DNA of 64,000 nt from an uncultured Collinsella sp. (GTDB lineage: Bacteria; Actinomycetota; Coriobacteriia; Coriobacteriales; Coriobacteriaceae): positions 1-64,000 of the forward strand of contig CATYJC010000001.1 of assembly GCA_958407555.1 (NCBI GenBank). The letters run 5' to 3'. Shown here in pieces: positions 1 through 8,122 of this stretch. The position numbers and the translations under genes were made by a program. The stretch's first letter is position 1. Each line of letters begins with the position of its first letter. The notes under the pieces are model-generated. The model had not been told where the DNA came from and ran no database searches. It saw nothing but the letters and a program-made list of their open reading frames with translations.

Positions 1-235
1 TGCTGTGAAAGGCGATGGCCTGGCGATTGATATTGCTGGGCGCGATGATGTCCTTGTCCAGAATTACAAAATGACCAATGCCGCCGCGGGCAAGTGCCTC
101 GCAGCAATTGGAGCCCACGCCTCCGCAGCCGAGCACCAACACCGTGGCGTTGGCGAGTTTATTAAGTGCCTCGCGGCCCATGATGATCTCGAGCTTGGTA
201 TCGCGCGTCTCGACGAGAGCAGCAGTTTCGGTCAT
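1..235 (-). CDS. TcdA/ThiF-family E1-like enzyme, N-terminal part only
   Basis: The first 78 residues of a ThiF/MoeB/HesA-fold enzyme run off the left edge. The nucleotide-binding loop LVLGCGGVGSNCCEAL and a downstream NINRQ are visible. NINRQ after an aspartate-rich strand is typical of TcdA (CsdL), which cyclises N6-threonylcarbamoyladenosine in tRNA using ATP. The ATG at 235 is preferred over the ATG at 241 because GGAGG lies 6 bases before it and touches the upstream one. The C-terminal half is missing, so a MoeB- or ThiF-type role in sulfur transfer cannot be excluded. Confidence 0.7.
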   Translation of the reverse strand, partial: MTETAALVETRDTKLEIIMGREALNKLANATVLVLGCGGVGSNCCEALARGGIGHFVILDKDIIAPSNINRQAIAFHS

Positions 236-462
236 AGACATCCTCCGATGGGGAAGCGAATCGTGTTTTAGCTATCGTCATTATAGGTATTATCGCGATT
301 TCATTTGAGCCCTTGGGGCTTGTTGAAATGGGGTCGGGATTCGCATAAGATTGAAGCAGATGGCACCCGTTGCCGCGGGTTAGCCAACTCCGAAACACGT
401 TTTTGGCGTGAGAAGTGACCGTCTTCGCATTGCGCGGGGGCGGCTATTTTTTGAGTGTAAGA

Positions 463-486
463 TTAGATAATTAGACAAACATCTAA
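463..486. promoter_or_regulatory. Candidate SdpR operator
   Basis: Perfect 6-base half-sites TTAGAT (463-468) and ATCTAA (481-486), 12 bases apart, overlap the -35 box of the sdpR promoter. Position and symmetry fit autorepression by the ArsR-type protein encoded just downstream. The assignment is inferred. Confidence 0.5.
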
Positions 487-500
487 ATATCGAGTATAGT
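472..500 (+). promoter_or_regulatory. Promoter of sdpR-sdpI
   Basis: TAGACA (472-477) and TATAGT (495-500) with a 17-base spacer. This is a good vegetative promoter 35 bases before the sdpR start codon. Confidence 0.6.
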
Positions 501-534
501 GTGCGCGTCATGAGAGATGATGAGAGGAGGTCTT

Positions 535-813
535 ATGCCGGGAGAGGGTTTTAAGGCGCTTGCCGATCCAACGCGACGGCGCATTTTGGAGTTGCTGCGC
601 GAGGGCAATTGCACGGCGGGGGAGCTTGCCGAGCATTTCGATATCAGTAAGCCGTCGTTGAGCCATCACTTGGCGACGCTCAAAAACGCCGGGTTGGTGA
701 CCGACGAGCGCCATGGCCAAAACATCGTATACAGCTTAAACACCACCGTCATGCAGGACTTGATCGGTTGGTTTATGGGCTTTACAAACACGGAAGGTGA
801 TAAGGATGAATAA
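535..813 (+). CDS. sdpR: ArsR-family autorepressor, SdpR-like
   Basis: A 92-residue winged-helix repressor. It starts with FKALADPTRRRILELLREG, the typical first helix pair of ArsR proteins, and has a recognition helix around SKPSLSHHLATLKNAGLV (residues 40-57). No metal-binding cysteine cluster is visible, which fits the SdpR subgroup rather than metal sensors. The ATG at 535 is chosen because GGAGG ends 4 bases before it; an in-frame ATG at 517 precedes that site. The last codons overlap sdpI, so the two are translated together. In Bacillus, SdpR represses its own operon and is titrated to the membrane by SdpI when a toxin is present. Whether that circuit holds here is inferred from synteny. 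Confidence 0.8.
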   Translation: MPGEGFKALADPTRRRILELLREGNCTAGELAEHFDISKPSLSHHLATLKNAGLVTDERHGQNIVYSLNTTVMQDLIGWFMGFTNTEGDKDE

Positions 814-1510
814 CGAAAACAAGGGCATTCACGCCACGGGGGTATCGCGGCGTGTGTGGATTGCGCTGATCGCTCTGTGCGTCGCCAATGTCGTAGCGCA
901 CCTCATAGTGATGCCGAGCTTGCCTGCGCAGATTCCTACGCACTGGGGCGCGAACGGCGCCGTCGACGGTTGGGGTCCTAGCTGGATGGCCTCCGCGCTC
1001 GGCGTGCTGCCTCTGGCACTTCTTGCGATGTTCTACGTCGTGCCACGCATTGACCCCAAGGGCGAGGCGTATCGAACCTCGGGCAAGTTCTATCAGGGCT
1101 TCGTAATCGCCTTCACCTTGTTTATGTGCGCCATAAGCTGGTTGGGTGAGCTTACGATCTGGGGCGTGGTGCCGGCGGTCGGTTCGGTCAACGTGCTGAT
1201 TTCCGGTGCTGTCGGTCTGCTGTTCATCGGCGTAGGCAACTACTTGCCGCGTGTGAAGCGGAACTATACACTCGGTATCAAGACGCCCTGGGCGCTTGCC
1301 GATCCCGAGAACTGGCGCCGTACGCAGCGCTTTGGCGGTGCCTGCTTTATGGTGCTGGGTGTTGGCCTGATTGCGATGGGCGTGGCGGGCAGCATGCTTT
1401 CGAGTGAAGTCGTCGCCGCGGTGATTGCGGTTCTAGCGTTTGGTTCGGTCGGAGCCGTCTACGTCTACTCGTATCTGCTGTGGCGCAAATCGCAGCGAGC
1501 CGCTCGTTAA
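806..1510 (+). CDS. sdpI: SdpI/DUF1648 integral membrane immunity-type protein
   Basis: 234 residues with about six hydrophobic segments. The N-terminal DUF1648 signature is visible: LPAQIPTHWGANGAVDGWG. A central YLPRVKRNYTLGIKTPWAL followed by ENW.RTQRFGG is the SdpI hallmark. In Bacillus, SdpI protects against the SDP cannibalism toxin and sequesters SdpR; many homologues act only as envelope-stress partners of an ArsR repressor. The start at 806 lies 8 bases after a GGAAGG site and overlaps the sdpR stop codon. No sdpC-like toxin gene is present here, so any toxin would come from elsewhere or from neighbouring cells. Confidence 0.8.
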   Translation: MNNENKGIHATGVSRRVWIALIALCVANVVAHLIVMPSLPAQIPTHWGANGAVDGWGPSWMASALGVLPLALLAMFYVVPRIDPKGEAYRTSGKFYQGFVIAFTLFMCAISWLGELTIWGVVPAVGSVNVLISGAVGLLFIGVGNYLPRVKRNYTLGIKTPWALADPENWRRTQRFGGACFMVLGVGLIAMGVAGSMLSSEVVAAVIAVLAFGSVGAVYVYSYLLWRKSQRAAR

Positions 1511-1576
1511 GGTTGCGGAAAACTAGCGTACGCAGTTCATAGTATGTTCCGGGGGACTTTTCCCAGGTAGTATTAG

Positions 1577-1604
1577 GGGGTATGGGCAACCATGCCCCTT
1601 TTTT
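1577..1604 (+). terminator. Terminator after sdpI
   Basis: Nine-base-pair stem (1577-1585 with 1590-1598, one G-U) closed by a GCAA tetraloop and followed by six T. It ends the sdpRI transcript and lies 90 bases before ettA. Confidence 0.75.
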
Positions 1605-1695
1605 CGTTAAGTTTCAGAGCTGGTTTCCTCATTTCGTTTCTACTAAAGCGAATCAAGAATAGAGAAACAGCAGGTAGAAAGGATAAAACAGACAA

Positions 1696-3375
1696 ATGGC
1701 GGAGTTTATCTACCAGATGTATCAGGCTCGCAAGGCCCATGGCGACAAGGTAATCCTTGACGACGTGACCCTGAGCTTCTACCCCGGTGCCAAGATCGGC
1801 GTCGTGGGTCCCAACGGTATGGGCAAGTCGACCCTGCTCAAGATCATGGCCGGCATCGAGGAGGTCTCCAACGGCGATGCCAGGCTCACCCCTGGCTACA
1901 CCGTGGGTATCCTGCAGCAGGAGCCGCCGCTCGACGACGACAAGACCGTCATCGAGAACGTGCGCATGGCATTTGGCGACATGATTGCCAAGGTCGATCG
2001 CTTCAACAAGATTGGCGAGGAGATGTGCGACCCGGATTGCGACATGGACGCCCTTATGGCCGAGATGGGAAAGCTCCAGGACGAGATTGACGCCGCCGAC
2101 GGCTGGGATATCGATTCCAAGCTCGGTCAGGCCATGGACGCCCTGCAGCTGCCCGATTCCGACATGCCGGTCAACGTGCTTTCCGGCGGCGAGCGTCGTC
2201 GCGTGGCCCTGTGCAAGCTGCTGCTCGAGGCTCCCGACCTGCTGCTGCTCGACGAGCCCACGAACCACCTGGACGCCGAGTCGATCCTGTGGCTCGAGCA
2301 CTTCCTGCACAACTACCAGGGCGCGGTGCTTGCCGTTACGCACGATCGCTACTTCCTGGATAACGTTGCCGAGTGGATCTGCGAGGTCGACCGTGGCCAC
2401 CTTTATCCCTACAAGGGCAACTACTCAACGTATCTGGAGACCAAGGCCGCGCGTATCGAGGCTCAGGGCAACCGTGACGCCAAGCTCGCCAAGCGCATGG
2501 AGGCCGAGCTCGAGTGGGTACGCAGCTCGCCCAAGGCTCGCCAGGCAAAGAACAAGGCCCGTCTTGCTCGCTACGAGGAGATGGAGGCCGAGGCCCGCGC
2601 AAGCCAGAAGCTCGACTGGACCGACATCCGCATCCCTGTGGGCCCGCGTTTGGGCAACAAGGTGCTCGAGGCCCATCATCTGCACAAGGAGTTCGATGGC
2701 CGCGTGCTCATCGATGACCTTTCGTTCACCCTGCCGCGCAACGGCATCGTGGGCGTGATCGGTCCCAACGGCGTGGGCAAGACCACACTGTTCAAGACGA
2801 TTGTGGGTCTGGAGCCGCTGACTTCGGGCGAGCTCGAGGTGGGCGAGACCGTCAAGATCTCTTACGTCGACCAGAACCGTTCCGGCATCGACCCCGACAA
2901 GAACCTATGGGAGGTCGTCTCGGACGGCCTGGACCACATGATGGTCGGCGAGACCGAGGTTCCGAGCCGCGCTTATGTGGCGAGCTTTGGCTTTAAGGGC
3001 CAGGACCAGCAGAAGCGCGCTGGCGTGCTCTCCGGCGGCGAGCGCAACCGTCTGAACCTGGCGCTCACGCTCAAGCAGGGCGGTAACCTATTGCTCCTCG
3101 ATGAGCCCACGAACGACCTCGACGTCGAGACGCTGTCCTCGCTCGAGGCGGCGCTGCTCGAGTTCCCGGGCTGCTCGGTGGTCATTAGCCACGACCGTAT
3201 GTTCCTGGACCGCGTCGCCACGCACATTCTGGCGTGGGAGGGCACCGACGAAAATCCGGGCAACTGGTATTGGTTCGAGGGCAACTTCGAGGCCTATCAG
3301 GCCAACCGCATCGAGCGCCTGGGCGAGGACGCAGCCCAGCCGCATCGTATTCGCCGCAAGCTCACGCGCGACTAG
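1696..3375 (+). CDS. ettA: Energy-dependent translational throttle protein EttA (ABC-F)
   Basis: A 559-residue soluble ABC-F protein with two ATPase domains and no membrane segment. Domain 1 has Walker A GPNGMGKST, signature LSGGERRR and Walker B LLLLDEPTNHLDAE. Domain 2 has GPNGVGKTT, LSGGERNR and LLLLDEPTNDLDVE. A basic linker (about residues 240-300, rich in K, R and E) joins them. In E. coli, EttA binds the ribosomal E site and gates the first elongation steps according to the ATP/ADP ratio. Length and the start sequence MAEFIYQMYQARKAHG match EttA rather than resistance ABC-F proteins. The start follows an AGAAAGGA site. The gene is monocistronic and ends in a strong hairpin. Confidence 0.92.
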   Translation: MAEFIYQMYQARKAHGDKVILDDVTLSFYPGAKIGVVGPNGMGKSTLLKIMAGIEEVSNGDARLTPGYTVGILQQEPPLDDDKTVIENVRMAFGDMIAKVDRFNKIGEEMCDPDCDMDALMAEMGKLQDEIDAADGWDIDSKLGQAMDALQLPDSDMPVNVLSGGERRRVALCKLLLEAPDLLLLDEPTNHLDAESILWLEHFLHNYQGAVLAVTHDRYFLDNVAEWICEVDRGHLYPYKGNYSTYLETKAARIEAQGNRDAKLAKRMEAELEWVRSSPKARQAKNKARLARYEEMEAEARASQKLDWTDIRIPVGPRLGNKVLEAHHLHKEFDGRVLIDDLSFTLPRNGIVGVIGPNGVGKTTLFKTIVGLEPLTSGELEVGETVKISYVDQNRSGIDPDKNLWEVVSDGLDHMMVGETEVPSRAYVASFGFKGQDQQKRAGVLSGGERNRLNLALTLKQGGNLLLLDEPTNDLDVETLSSLEAALLEFPGCSVVISHDRMFLDRVATHILAWEGTDENPGNWYWFEGNFEAYQANRIERLGEDAAQPHRIRRKLTRD

Positions 3376-3398
3376 TCGAGCTCAGGTGGCCTAACGAG

Positions 3399-3436
3399 AA
3401 AGGGACGATAACCTTGAGGGTTATCGTCCCTTTTTG
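3399..3436. terminator. Bidirectional terminator between ettA and the facing gene
   Basis: Perfect 15-base-pair stem AAAGGGACGATAACC (3399-3413) with its complement (3419-3433), loop TTGAG, T run on the plus strand. The leftward gene ends at 3437, so the hairpin can serve both converging transcripts. Confidence 0.85.
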
Positions 3437-4738
3437 TTACTTGGTAGAAGGCTCAACTTTATCGATGGTCCAGGCGGCTCCGAGACCGCCGGTGGTGTTG
3501 CGGCGGATGCGCACGGTGACTTCGCGGCGCTCGCCGGCCTGCGTGTAACGCAGGGGGAAGCTTGCGCGGTTTCGCGCGACCTCGATGGTACCGCGCTCGC
3601 GGGCGATCCAGTAGTACTCGCCGACGATGCCGAGGGTGTCGGCGCCGTAGGGGAGATAGGTTGACAGCTGGTGCAGAAGCGGGCCGGGGCAGAAGATCTC
3701 GGTTGTGAAATCGACGGGGAAGTCCTTGGGGATGGCGGGCGCTGCAGGTGCGGGGGTTGGGGCTGCTGCGGGTGCCGAAGCCGGTGCCGGTGCGGGAATT
3801 TGGTCGCAAGCAGAGGTGAGCACGGACTCGATGACGGGTGCGGGCTCCGGCGTCGCTTCCGGCTTGATCGTGGAATCTGCGGGCTTCACGGTGACGGGCA
3901 CGTCTGCAGCTGCGGTTTCAACCTCAACCTCAACCTGCGTCGCGTTCTCGTTCTCGGCGCTCGACTTTGCCTCGATGGGCGTGGATGCCATGGTGGTGAT
4001 GCCGGCGTTTGCGTTCTCGGGGTCATAGACGACCGTGAGCGAGATGGCAGGCTGCGGTGCCTCGGGCTCCGATGTCGCCTCGGTAGCGTCCTGTTCTGCG
4101 GGCTCTTCGGGCTGATCGTCCTCAGCTTCGTCGCCAAAGACATCGCTGTTTTGGAACGCAGGCGTCTCGGGTTGGTTGGCGGCTTCTTCGGTTGTCGACT
4201 TGGGAGCCTCGTTGAGCTCCGCGGTGGCTTCCTGCTCGGATATGACTTCGGGATCGGTCGTGGCAGCGATTTCGGTTTCGGCTTCCGCTGTTACCTCAAT
4301 AGCGACTTCGATCTCTTTCTCGGGCTCGGGCACAGCTTCAACTACGGGTTCGGGACGCTTAACGTGCTTGGGGCGCACGGCCTTGAGGTCCTTCTCGCCG
4401 CGCTTTTTCTTTTTGTAGGACTGCTTGGCGCCCTTGGCTGTCTTGGGCTTGTCCTCGCCCTTGGCAAGGGCGGCATCCCAGGCCTCGTTGGCGATGACGG
4501 TGGCATACAGGCGGCCGCCTTTAAAGACAGTCAGCTTAATACAGTCGTCAAGCTCCTCGAGCAGCTCGCGCGTGGACTCAAAGCCCAGGTCATAAGCGGT
4601 CATGTTGCCGGCGGCGAGTGCCTCTTCGACCTGCGTCATAAACGTTTGCTTGCCGCACCCAATCGCATCGCGCAGCAGGCGATACAGATAGATGTGGTTG
4701 CCCAACGATAGCGTGGGCGTAACTATTGTCTTGCTCAT
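3437..4738 (-). CDS. Uncharacterised protein with acidic low-complexity linker
   Basis: 433 residues, family not recognised. The N-terminal ~95 residues look folded and helical (MSKTIVTPTLSLGNHIYLYR start, then STRELLEELDDCIKLTVFKG), a size compatible with a small winged-helix domain. A basic KKKKRGEKDLK patch follows. About 220 residues rich in Glu, Ala, Pro and Thr form a probably disordered linker. The C-terminal ~95 residues are again ordered, with YLPYGADTLGIVGEYYWIAR and a closing beta-rich stretch. There is no signal peptide or membrane segment. The start at 4738 follows AGGAG by 7 bases; an upstream in-frame ATG has no ribosome site. The basic patch and layout would suit nucleic-acid binding, but this is a guess. 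Confidence 0.6.
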   Translation of the reverse strand: MSKTIVTPTLSLGNHIYLYRLLRDAIGCGKQTFMTQVEEALAAGNMTAYDLGFESTRELLEELDDCIKLTVFKGGRLYATVIANEAWDAALAKGEDKPKTAKGAKQSYKKKKRGEKDLKAVRPKHVKRPEPVVEAVPEPEKEIEVAIEVTAEAETEIAATTDPEVISEQEATAELNEAPKSTTEEAANQPETPAFQNSDVFGDEAEDDQPEEPAEQDATEATSEPEAPQPAISLTVVYDPENANAGITTMASTPIEAKSSAENENATQVEVEVETAAADVPVTVKPADSTIKPEATPEPAPVIESVLTSACDQIPAPAPASAPAAAPTPAPAAPAIPKDFPVDFTTEIFCPGPLLHQLSTYLPYGADTLGIVGEYYWIARERGTIEVARNRASFPLRYTQAGERREVTVRIRRNTTGGLGAAWTIDKVEPSTK

Positions 4739-4809
4739 GGCAAATCTCCTCTTTACACACCAAAGCATCTTACCATCGCACGGGGCGTGCCACCTCGGCG
4801 CCCAAGGCA

Positions 4810-4842
4810 AACGGGCGCGACCGTTGCCGGTTCGCGCCCGTT
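4810..4842 (-). terminator. Hairpin downstream of the 4877-5821 gene
   Basis: Eleven-base-pair stem AACGGGCGCGA (4810-4820) with TCGCGCCCGTT (4832-4842). Only a short T stretch follows on the minus strand, so termination would be weak or factor-assisted. Confidence 0.5.
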
Positions 4843-4876
4843 ATACAGGTCGGTTATCTATGAGAGGCAAATGTGC

Positions 4877-5821
4877 TTAGTTGCCCGACGTTGTGCCTTG
4901 ACTTGAGCTGTCGGATGCCGTGCCGGACGCGGTTCCGCTCGAGCTGTTGGTGTTGCTGTTGTCGGTAGATCCCGTACTCGATGTATTGCCGTTCGTCTGG
5001 TCGCCCGTGCTCGGTTGAGAGCCATCAGTCGTTTGGCTTGAGTCGGTCGTGCCGGATTGCGTGCCGCTGTTGTTCGCAGAGGAATCGACGCCCTGCGATT
5101 GATCGGGGGTGTTCGATGACGAGTCGGTGGATGCGGAGTTGCCCTGCGGGTCGTCCTGCTGGCTTTGCGATTGACCGGAGCTATCCGCGTCGTGCTCGGT
5201 CGTGTGCGACGAAAGGATTGGCTCGGGACGCTCGCCCAGGCCCTCACCGGCTGTAGTGATAAGGATAGCGCCAGCGCAGGCGATGACCGCGACGATGGCG
5301 ATGGCAATCGAGAAGACGATGACCTTCTTTTGCGTCTGGCTGCGCTCTGCCGCCGCCTTGGCGCGCAGACTGTTGGGGGCGACGCGCGCCGTGGTCGCGC
5401 GCCCCGCAACCTGGCGCATCTCCTGCGTAGTCGCGGCGCCGCCCAGGTGCTCCTCGGCATTAAGCTCAACGGGCTCATAGGCGCCGGCGGGGTAGTCGAC
5501 GGCGGCGTGCGTACCTTTGAGGGCTTCGGCGCTGGCAGAGATAAAGTGGCGGTAGACCTGCGAGGACACAACGGTGATGACCGAGCTCACGGCGGCACCA
5601 ATTACTGACCCAGCGATACCAATCTTGGAGGCAAGCGCGACGCTCGTGGCGGCGGCTGCGGCGCCGGCGATGATCTGGGGAATGGAAATGTCGTCGAACA
5701 GGCCCTTTTTGGGCGCGATGGCCATGGTCTGTCCGATGGAATGGTTCTCGTGCACGCCGTTGTTGAGCGATGCCGGTGTCATGACGCGCGTACGCGGCGC
5801 GTCGGTGTACTTGGTTGTCAT
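4877..5821 (-). CDS. Uncharacterised membrane protein with Ser/Thr/Asn-rich tail
   Basis: 314 residues, family not recognised. A hydrophobic region at residues ~40-75 is rich in Ala, Gly and Val and could span the membrane or form a glycine-zipper hairpin. A second clear membrane helix sits near residues 165-188 (VIVFSIAIAIVAVIACAGAI), preceded by a basic, Gln/Lys-containing cytoplasmic stretch. The last ~110 residues are almost entirely Ser, Thr, Gln, Asn, Asp and Gly, typical of an extracellular, possibly glycosylated, wall-spanning stalk. No sorting motif follows. The start at 5821 has GGAGG 7 bases upstream. A surface or envelope role is inferred from topology alone. Confidence 0.6.
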   Translation of the reverse strand: MTTKYTDAPRTRVMTPASLNNGVHENHSIGQTMAIAPKKGLFDDISIPQIIAGAAAAATSVALASKIGIAGSVIGAAVSSVITVVSSQVYRHFISASAEALKGTHAAVDYPAGAYEPVELNAEEHLGGAATTQEMRQVAGRATTARVAPNSLRAKAAAERSQTQKKVIVFSIAIAIVAVIACAGAILITTAGEGLGERPEPILSSHTTEHDADSSGQSQSQQDDPQGNSASTDSSSNTPDQSQGVDSSANNSGTQSGTTDSSQTTDGSQPSTGDQTNGNTSSTGSTDNSNTNSSSGTASGTASDSSSQGTTSGN

Positions 5822-6024
5822 ACGGGGTCCTCCCGGCGTAAATCTGCTTCGTTTCGTGTAGCCATCAGGGTACCCACCAGATGTGAATCGTACGTGACAT
5901 TTAACAGATACCATCAACTCATCAATAGCTCACCAAGTTGGTGGGATGCGGTTGGACCCGGCGGTTGAACTACAATAGGGCTTGCTAATTGTTGTGAATG
6001 GCGTCTACGCACGGGAGCATTCTT

Positions 6025-8004
6025 ATGAATCTTCACCTTTCTCAGTCTGATGGCTTTTTGCGTGTGGCGGCGGCGTCGCCGCAGATTCGCGTGGCCGATG
6101 TCGAGGGCAATGCCGAGGTTGCGCTGGCGGCTGTTCGCGAGGCTGCCGAGCGCGGCGTTCGTGCTCTGGTTTTGCCCGAGCTTAATCTGACTGGCTATAC
6201 CGCGGCCGATCTGTTCCATAACCGCACATTACTGCATGCCTGCGAGACCGCACTGGCACATATTCTCGATGAAACCCGCGAGCTGCCGATTGTCTTTACC
6301 ATCGGTCTTCCCGTTGCAGTTGCCGAGAATATCTACAACTGCGCCGCCGTGTGCTGCGCTGGCGAGCTTTTGGGACTCACGGCCAAGAAGTATCTGCCCA
6401 ACTATGGCGAGTTCTATGAGCGCCGTTGGTTTGCTCCGGCGCCTGCGGATCCTGTGTGGGTCGAGTTTGCCGGTCAGGGTCCGGTTCCGCTGGGTTCGGG
6501 GCTTGTCTACCGCTGCTGTGATGAGGGCGCCGAGGACCTGGTGCTGGGCGTTGAGGTCTGTGAGGACCTGTGGGTGCCGGCGCCCCCTTCGACCGAGATG
6601 GCGCTTGCCGGTGCGACGGTGATTCTCAATCCGTCGGCCTCGGATGAGATTATCGGTAAGGCAGATTACCGCCGCAGCCTCATCTCCAATCAGAGTGCGC
6701 GCCTGTACTGTGCCTATGCCTATGCAGATGCGAGCGAGGGTGAGTCTACGACCGACATGGTCTTTGCGGGTGAGAACCTCGTCTACGAAAACGGCTCGAA
6801 GCTCGCCGCGACCAAGCTGCTTACCTGCGACATGGCCGTCGCCGACGTTGACCTTGACCGCCTGGTTGCCGAGCGCCGTCGCTCGACGACGTGGACGCGC
6901 GCGGACGATGCGCAGGAGGCCACGACCGTTGAGTTTTCGTTTGAGGGCGTGCCGGCAGATGAACCTGTCCTGCGCGATGCGCTCGACATCGACCGTGTCT
7001 TCCCCCGCGCGCCCTTTGTCCCGGCCGACCATGGCGACCTGGCCGAGCGCTGCGAGACCATCCTCGACCTGCAGACCGCCGGCCTCAAGACCCGCCTTGC
7101 CCATACGGGTACCAAGGCTGCAGTCATCGGTCTTTCGGGCGGCCTGGATTCTACACTCGCACTGCTCGTGACGGTTCGCGCCTTCGATGCACTGGGACTG
7201 CCGCGCACCGGTATCACGGCCGTGTCCATGCCCGGCTTTGGCACGACGCATCGCACCAAGTCGAATGCCGAGTCGCTCGCTCGCGACCTTGGCGTGAGCT
7301 TCCGCGAGGTTTCGATCCACTCGGCTGTGGAGCAGCACTTCAAGGACATTGAGCACGATCCGGCCGTGCAGGACGTGACCTACGAGAACAGCCAGGCGCG
7401 CGAGCGTACGCAGATTCTGATGGATCTGGCCAACCAGGCTGGCGGTTTTGTCATCGGCACGGGCGACCTGTCGGAGCTGGCGCTCGGCTGGGCTACCTAT
7501 AACGGCGACCACATGAGCATGTACGCCGTCAACGCGAGCGTGCCCAAGACGCTTGTGCGCCATCTGGTGCGTTATGCCGCCGATGTCTTTGGCGGACGCA
7601 TTGCCGAGGTCCTGCTCGATATCCTCGATACGCCGGTGTCCCCCGAGCTTCTGCCGCCCACGGGCGACGGCGAGATTGCGCAGAAGACCGAGGATTTGGT
7701 GGGCCCGTACGAGCTGCACGACTACTTCCTCTACTACCTGTTGCGTTTTGGCTTTGAGCCGGGCAAGATCTACCGCATGGCGCTTAAGAGCTTTGAGGGC
7801 GTCTACGATGCCAAGACCGTCCACACGTGGCTGCGTACGTTCTACTGTCGTTTCTTTGCCCAGCAGTTTAAGCGCAGCTGCCTGCCCGATGGTCCCAAGG
7901 TGGGCTCGGTGACGCTCAGCCCGCGCGGCGATTGGCGTATGCCGAGCGACGCTAGCTCGCATCTGTGGCTTGTACAGATCGACGCGCTCAATCCAATTGA
8001 CTAA
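6025..8004 (+). CDS. nadE: Glutamine-dependent NAD+ synthetase
   Basis: 659 residues. It catalyses the last step of NAD+ synthesis, amidation of deamido-NAD+ with ammonia from glutamine. The N-terminal nitrilase-type glutaminase domain (about 1-290) shows the Glu in LPELNLTGYT, the Lys in KKYLPNYGEFYERRWF and the nucleophilic Cys in EVCEDLW. The C-terminal synthetase domain (about 330-640) has the ATP pyrophosphatase loop LSGGLDSTL and STDP-like region GTGDLSELALGW. The length matches the two-domain actinobacterial form. The start at 6025 is chosen because GGGAG lies 7 bases upstream; the ATG at 5998 lacks such a site. A TACAAT box at 5971-5976 could be its -10 element. Confidence 0.93.
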   Translation: MNLHLSQSDGFLRVAAASPQIRVADVEGNAEVALAAVREAAERGVRALVLPELNLTGYTAADLFHNRTLLHACETALAHILDETRELPIVFTIGLPVAVAENIYNCAAVCCAGELLGLTAKKYLPNYGEFYERRWFAPAPADPVWVEFAGQGPVPLGSGLVYRCCDEGAEDLVLGVEVCEDLWVPAPPSTEMALAGATVILNPSASDEIIGKADYRRSLISNQSARLYCAYAYADASEGESTTDMVFAGENLVYENGSKLAATKLLTCDMAVADVDLDRLVAERRRSTTWTRADDAQEATTVEFSFEGVPADEPVLRDALDIDRVFPRAPFVPADHGDLAERCETILDLQTAGLKTRLAHTGTKAAVIGLSGGLDSTLALLVTVRAFDALGLPRTGITAVSMPGFGTTHRTKSNAESLARDLGVSFREVSIHSAVEQHFKDIEHDPAVQDVTYENSQARERTQILMDLANQAGGFVIGTGDLSELALGWATYNGDHMSMYAVNASVPKTLVRHLVRYAADVFGGRIAEVLLDILDTPVSPELLPPTGDGEIAQKTEDLVGPYELHDYFLYYLLRFGFEPGKIYRMALKSFEGVYDAKTVHTWLRTFYCRFFAQQFKRSCLPDGPKVGSVTLSPRGDWRMPSDASSHLWLVQIDALNPID

Positions 8005-8072
8005 GGTTGGCTAAATTGAACCAATACGGGGTTTGCAAGCGTTACACTTTTGCAATCTGATGGCCCGTATCG

Positions 8073-8104
8073 CGCGGCGCTCTTGTCGGAGCGCCGCGTT
8101 TTTT
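8073..8104 (+). terminator. Terminator after nadE
   Basis: Ten-base-pair stem CGCGGCGCTC (8073-8082) with GAGCGCCGCG (8089-8098), then six T. It lies only 19 bases before the next start codon, so the aminotransferase transcript either initiates upstream and reads through or starts very close to its ribosome site. Confidence 0.85.
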
Positions 8105-8122
8105 ATATCGAAAGGTGGCACC

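Larger units (their letters stand above)
236..534. other. Divergent intergenic region
   Basis: About 300 bases between the leftward TcdA-like gene and the rightward sdpR gene. It is GC-rich up to about 440 and AT-rich from 441 to 510. Only the sdpR promoter and operator (listed separately) could be recognised. Confidence 0.5.

Noticed and set aside
3671..4711. 346-codon plus-strand frame opposite the unknown acidic protein
   Set aside because: Gly/Cys/Arg-rich shadow of the Glu/Ala/Pro linker; the minus-strand gene has the ribosome site.
6229..7962. 577-codon open frame on the minus strand across nadE
   Set aside because: Antisense shadow of a GC-rich gene; no ribosome site, low-complexity composition, and NadE motifs are intact on the plus strand.
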